Assembly (NCBI GenBank): GCA_020091685.1
Contig: CM034591.1
Span: 29,719,555 to 29,783,554 of the forward strand
Origin: Lutjanus erythropterus
Lineage: Eukaryota; Chordata; Actinopteri; Lutjaniformes; Lutjanidae
DNA: 64,000 nucleotides
Reading direction: 5' to 3'
Positions within the stretch are counted from its first letter, which is position 1. Every line of letters begins with the position of its first letter. This document shows positions 53,206 through 59,446 of this stretch, piece by piece. The position numbers and the translations under genes were made by a program. A model generated the notes under the pieces. It did no database searches. It saw nothing but the letters and a program-made list of their open reading frames with translations, and was not told where the DNA came from.

Positions 53206-56200
53206 TCCAGGTCTTGAGAGGCCAGAAGGTGAATGGAAAACTACTCGGGGCTTTTGTTTCGGTCTGACCCCTCTCTCTGTCTCCTCATATCAGAGGAAGA
53301 AGCAGTTGACATGGTGGAAAAACTTCTCTCTGCTCAGTGTAATATGGTGAGTATATATTTTTTCTGTACTGTAGACCTAAAACCAATGAATGTGACAACC
53401 ACTCTTTTAGTGTCGGTCCAGACATTTAAATTGTTGGGAAATCACTTCATGTAGAAACTCTTTTTCCAGGAAATAAAATGGTAAGATACTGTATGTGCCA
53501 ACTGGCACCTACTGTAGAGTAACACTGTACTGATAAGTGATTCATACAACCAAGGTAAAGTGGTGAAAATATTCCAAATATAGCATGCACTTACATTATT
53601 ATTGATTTTTCAGGTGGGCCTTTTTTAGGTGGCTAAAATGCATTTTGTTGCCGACCCTGTCCACAGCAGTTCACTGCTTAGCTTCCATGCTGGTACTCCT
53701 CTCTGCTTCTCCAAACTGGAGGCGTGTCGACCGCCATCTACTGTACTGTGGATACGTACCTCTCACTGATAGTCACTTCAGATAATTCAAACTATCTCTT
53801 TAACTCTGTTCCCAGTTTCTAATTAATGAATTCTCCGAAAATAAACACAAGGAAATGAGAATGAATTCAACTCACTGCGTGAGTTTACTTAGAAAAGCTT
53901 TTGTAACGTTGTGCCGAGTGTATGTTTTGGGATTTTGGTTAAGTGTGTTTGTGCAGTCAAGAACAGAAAAGGTTTGAGATTTGATTGGTTAAGGACACAT
54001 CCAAACCATATCTACATTTTGAGATGAAATGATCCACTGGTTCTGGAAATGTTTTTTCCAAGTTTCTACTTATACTGAAGGACAATGAGTTTTAATTATT
54101 TTAACTTTGCTTCAGAGTTTAAATTGTATGTAATTTTAACATTTTAAATGTGACTCACACAAACCAACTCTGACTTTTAAACAGGCTTCTGAAATTATTT
54201 CTGGAGAGCAAGTTATGATAGACATGTTATTAAGCACTGTTAGGTACTACAGAACATGCCTCAATTTATCTTAATTATCATAATAATCATAAACAAGTTA
54301 GTTCTATCATCATAAACCAAAACAAACTTTTTAATCAGTGACGCAATTCTGATTCAAACAAAAAACATTTTTCATCCATGCATCCATTTATAGAGCTACT
54401 CACCAGGTGGGGTCCAGGCAAGAGAAATGGAGTGGGGGCCTGACACTGTCACATTGTGGGGAGGTTGGATCCCAGTGGGGCACGAGACTGGTGTTAGTAT
54501 AACATATTTGTCACTCACAGCCGTCCCTCCTCCTGTACTGGCCTCCAGCTCATACACATACCTGAGGAGATGATGGGGTAAAGAGAAGGTGAAGTGAAGA
54601 GGCGTGTGGAAAAAGCAGCACAGAGACAACAGATGAAGGGCGCAGACAAATGAGGGATCAAGTGAGAAGGAAAGAATATGCAGAAAGACGGTGTTAAAGG
54701 AGCAGTTTCACTCAAAACAGTATCAATGTATACATTTAATGTGTCAGGTTCTGGTTGAGATGAGATCATGGTTTAGACAGTGAAATAAAAAAGGTATTAA
54801 TACATCCCAAATATATCTTAAAATGTATAAGTACTTTCCACCAGTTTGCCATCCTGTCCTGTCAGTTATAATCTAATCTGAGAAAGTTGAATTATGTGTT
54901 ATATGTGAAATCTTCCCCCACCACATTGACTGAAATATATCAATCTACTTTTCCACCCAGTACCATTACGCAGTACAGCATCAGGTCTGAATGTTAATGG
55001 GAGCTTTCTGACAAGTGAAGGGAAAAGAAGTGGTTGCAACTATAGTTGATCATTTTACTAAAGTTTACATGAAATAAGAACCAATCATTTGAAAGGTCAT
55101 ATGAAACAATAAAACACAGGGGTTTATGCTGCTCTCAGGCTCGACTGTCATTTCATGTTATTGTTAGTTCCCTCAAGGAAATTAGCACCAGCCATAAACC
55201 ATCACTGGTAAAAGTGGTTAGTAGATTACAGAAACAAAATAATGATTTAATTAAGTAAATTTGAACATTTATCTGTCACTGGCTGGTAGATGTTCACATT
55301 TTAAAGTGTTAGTTTCCCACCATGAAGTATATCTGACAGTGTATTCTGCATAGTTTGTGCGAATATAATAATCGTATATACTTAGGGGTAATCCAAATTT
55401 GGTGAAGTGAAAAATGACCTAAAATTAAATTCTAAATCCTTAGCCCTGTATGAGCACAGGGAGGAAATTTATGTCACTCCTAGACTTAAAGGATCAGTGT
55501 ACAGGATTTAGTGGCATCTCACAGTGAGCTTGTAGATTGCAAACACTTCAACCTTCCCTGCCAAGCATGTAGGAGAAATTATGAAAGCTGTGAAACTTGT
55601 AAAAACCAAAAAACACCCTGTGTGCTCCGTCTGTTCGTTCTAGCAACTGTAGAAACACAGTGGCTTAATATGGTGAACCACGCCCTCTGTGGACACACGG
55701 CTCAATCTAAGGTAAAAAAAAAAATCAACAATTCTTACATTCAAATTATTATACACTAATTAAAACATACTTAAGAATATTATATTCCATTTCTGACATA
55801 TTATGTCAATAAATCCATGCAGATCTCACAACTTCTAAATGTTGACTGTGGCATCACATGCACAAAAAGTGCAAAAAAACCCTCAAAAACTAGATGTCGT
55901 GTGACTCTCATATCAACAAGCAAAAATGTTCTCTGACTTCTCTGATCGTAGGCTTTCTTGTTATGATTAATTGATAACTTAAAACAACCTCTTGAAACCT
56001 GCCCCTTAAAATAGATTCAAACATGTGTATTTGTGCGCACGTCTGTATGTGAGCGTAAGCTCATACACTTGAGGTCAATTTCTTCCTCTTTCTCCCTCTC
56101 TGTCATACACCTTCGTCTTTCTCTTTCAGTGGTCTCTCTGCCTCTTTCGTCCCACTCTCTACCCCTCTTGCCCATGACATCATAAGATAGATTTCCCTTT

Positions 56201-56928
56201 TAAGAGCGTGTGGCTGGCTGGTGCTAAAGCCTACATTAGCTGTGTAAGTGGGCCACCGTTTAACATTAAAAGCCTTTAATTTGCTATAAACTCCAGCACA
56301 CATGCATTAATAGACGCTGGTGTTGGGTTATTGTTCCTGTGCAGCGCGTTTTAAACAGGAGGCCATTAGCACCTCTGCAGTGGGTTAGAACGCAGTCAGG
56401 AAAAGGTATTAAAACTACTCATATGTTACTCTCAAAGACACACACACAGAGTAAAACATAAATAAATATTCCTCACTGAGACACACCAACTGTGGCATGG
56501 AGAGATAGAAAGAAATCATGGGAGGAGGAGAGCGCAGCAGAGACTGGGTGTGCTGGAGAGGGAGAGTGTTATCATGGCATAAGGTTTCAGTGGGAGAATG
56601 AATTTAAACACTTCATCACTGGAAGATATTTACTTAAATGTAAACACCGCCTTGGGATATCAAAAGTAAAATGGTGTGTGTGTGTGTGGTAGGTAATTGG
56701 TGAGTGGGGCATTTGGCTGTGGGTGTGTGTGTGTGTGTGTCCTGCGGGGCCAGCCAAAGGGAATAGGTTAATTCTCTCGTCATCTTAGACACTTCCTGGG
56801 CTGCCGAAGCAAAGTGACAGCTAATCAACATTGTCATAAATAATCAATGGCCACTTTGAGCAGTCTCACGCACAGACACGGGCACACACAGAAAGGCATG
56901 TGTGGGTACACACACACACACACACACA

Positions 56929-56990
<62 letters not shown>

Positions 56991-59398
56991 TGCGGGCGAA
57001 AACGCACACGAGACTGGCTGGATAATGGGGCTGGTGCTCCCTGTGTAATTCTTGGCGCAGGGCTAAATTGGGAAAAGAAGGAAAGGAGGAAGGGAATGAG
57101 GCAAGGATGGGAGAGGGTGAGAGGAAAGAGAAGTGAATAGGAAGCGAGACAAGTGATGAGAAGCAAAGGGTCGGGACGGGAATGCCTTCTGGCAGACTAT
57201 CAGGAATTAGGGAAAATTAAACGTCACACACACACACGGCCCTATCTTCTTTCTTCCTCCCTTTCTGTTTCTTTCACACACACACAGAGGAGATTGGAGT
57301 ACTGCAGGGTGTTATCCCAAGAATTCTATTTGGGGTAAAGAGAAATTGTCTCCGGAGAGCGGAGAAGGCCGAGGAGAGAGGGAGACAGGAGGGAGGAAGG
57401 GGAGGAGGGGGGAGTATCATTTTACACTCCCATAATTAAAACAGAAAATCCATCTTGGAAAAAAGACACGGATTAATAAAGGTTAAATGAAAATAAACAG
57501 ATAAATAAAATCTACGCTCCACTGCTGTCTGTAAGCAAAAGCCAGATCTGATTTGTGATTTTAATGTGTGTGTGTGGTAATGTTTGCGTCTGTCATTGGC
57601 ATGTCAAATATTTGCTCATTAAATGACACAAACAGACATATACAGAGTGCAGTCCTGAGAGAGGGACATGGATGGGACGATAGGAGAGCTTTTAAAACAG
57701 GGTGACCCCGATATAAACACACAAACACACACACACGCACGCGCATGTACACTCAAACAGGAAAATTTAGAAATAAAAGGGATGATTAATTATGAAGCTA
57801 CAAGTGAAGTGTGTTTATGTGTGTGACTTCTGCACACTTGCACATGTTTGCATTCATGTGTGTGAGAGCTTGCTCTCTACCTGCGGTTTGGCAGGAGTCC
57901 AGTGTCAGTATAATTCTGGTCACGGTGGTCTCCGGTAAAAATAGTGTGAGCGTCTCTGTTCAGTTTGTACTGGGAGATGTGTCCATTAGGCTGGTTTGGC
58001 TCATCCCAGTACAGCTCCACTGCAGATGTGTTTATTATCAGATGTGTGGGTCTTGACCATACACCTGGAAGGGGAAAGATGGAAAGAAGAAGACAAAGCG
58101 AGTGTTCTCAACATCTGTCAACTGGCATTATTAATTAATTAGTCATCCCTTTTCTGTTTATTGCTAACTAACTAACTAAATGTAAAGTGCATCCCCTCAT
58201 GTACACAAACAGGATTTCCCTGGAGAAAGACTTTCCTGATACCAACATGCGCAACAGCAAATCTAAAAGCCTGTTTTTTCTTTACCTGACAACAATCACT
58301 ATTTTGATAAATGAGAATTAGACATTCATTTGAATAAGAATGCAGATGATCAAATTATTAAAGCATGTCTGAATTCTTCAACTGATGGACAAGAAAGCAA
58401 AGTTTTCTCTTAAGATTATAATGAAACCAGAGAGCAAAATAATACAGAACTGGCAGACAGGACGCAGTTGAAAAATTCAGCACTGGAAAATGAAATGAAA
58501 TTAAATTAAAAGGAGCATAAATGGTCTAAAACTCAACCATTTGCTTTGTTTACTTTGTTTAATTAGCAATTAATTAAAATATAATTTATTTACTAATACT
58601 CTATATAAACACAAACATGTAGTAAATAAATTTAAATCACAGAGATGAATGTTTTTAATAGGTATGTACTGATAATATATTGATCTTTGTCTTGACTAAT
58701 CAAGTATTCACATTTGAGAAGCTGAAATAAGGGAATTTGGACATTTTTTCCTCAAAAAAAAGAAAGAAAAAAGACTGAATGAATGATAAATTGATTATCA
58801 AAACAGTTGGTAATTAATTAAATGGTTGACTACTAATCGACAACTAATCGACTTATCATAGCAGCTCTAGTTTTTAAGATGACTTAAAATTAGGAAGGGA
58901 ACATTGATGCACAAGCGTAGTGAGCGGTGGGAAGGAGGAGCTTAAATAGAAGAAATAGGAGGCTCATAAAAATATAGAGAAATTATACGCATAGAAAGAC
59001 AAACAAACGATGCAATAGATAAGGGGGTAAGTGAGGTAAACAGAGGGGTTAAAAAGGAGCAGAGAGGAAGAATGAGATGGGAAATGAAAGAGGATAAATA
59101 TTGAAACCGAAGAGGAGAGATAAATGTGCAATAGGTTTTGAGAGGAGAAAGCAGTGAAGAAGATGAGAAAAAGATATGGAAGGAAAAGATCAAGACAGAA
59201 GAGAGAGAAAAGAGAGAGGGAGAGGCGGTGAAGAGGAAGAGAAGTGAGAGAACATAAACAAATGAGAAGTGGATGAAGAGTGGAAAAAAATCATTGAAGC
59301 TGATTGAAGTTCTTCAATAAATAAAAATCTGTGACGCCATTTTAGTCAGGCAACAAAATAAGGCTTTGTTCCGCTGTGGTCAACAATGAGGAAGAAGA

Positions 59399-59446
<48 letters not shown>

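Larger units (their letters stand above)
50917..54403 (-). other. USH2A: USH2A intron (3.5 kb)
   Basis: Two copies of one dispersed repeat (51388-51590, 53612-53803), CA-rich DNA at 52180-52360 and 52680-52980, a long (TG)n at 53153-53204 and a complex island at 52740-52885. No exon seen. Confidence 0.75.
54562..57880 (-). other. USH2A: USH2A intron (3.3 kb)
   Basis: Fish repeat at 55486-55800, (CA)n at 56908-56987, and GA-rich DNA at 57360-57415. The stretches at 56300-56420 and 57290-57350 are complex. No exon seen. Confidence 0.75.

Noticed and set aside
55511..55759. 82-codon frame with several cysteines (HFNLPCQACRRNYESCETCK)
   Set aside because: It looks zinc-finger-like by chance but lies entirely in a common fish dispersed repeat (55486-55800), with no conserved domain spacing.
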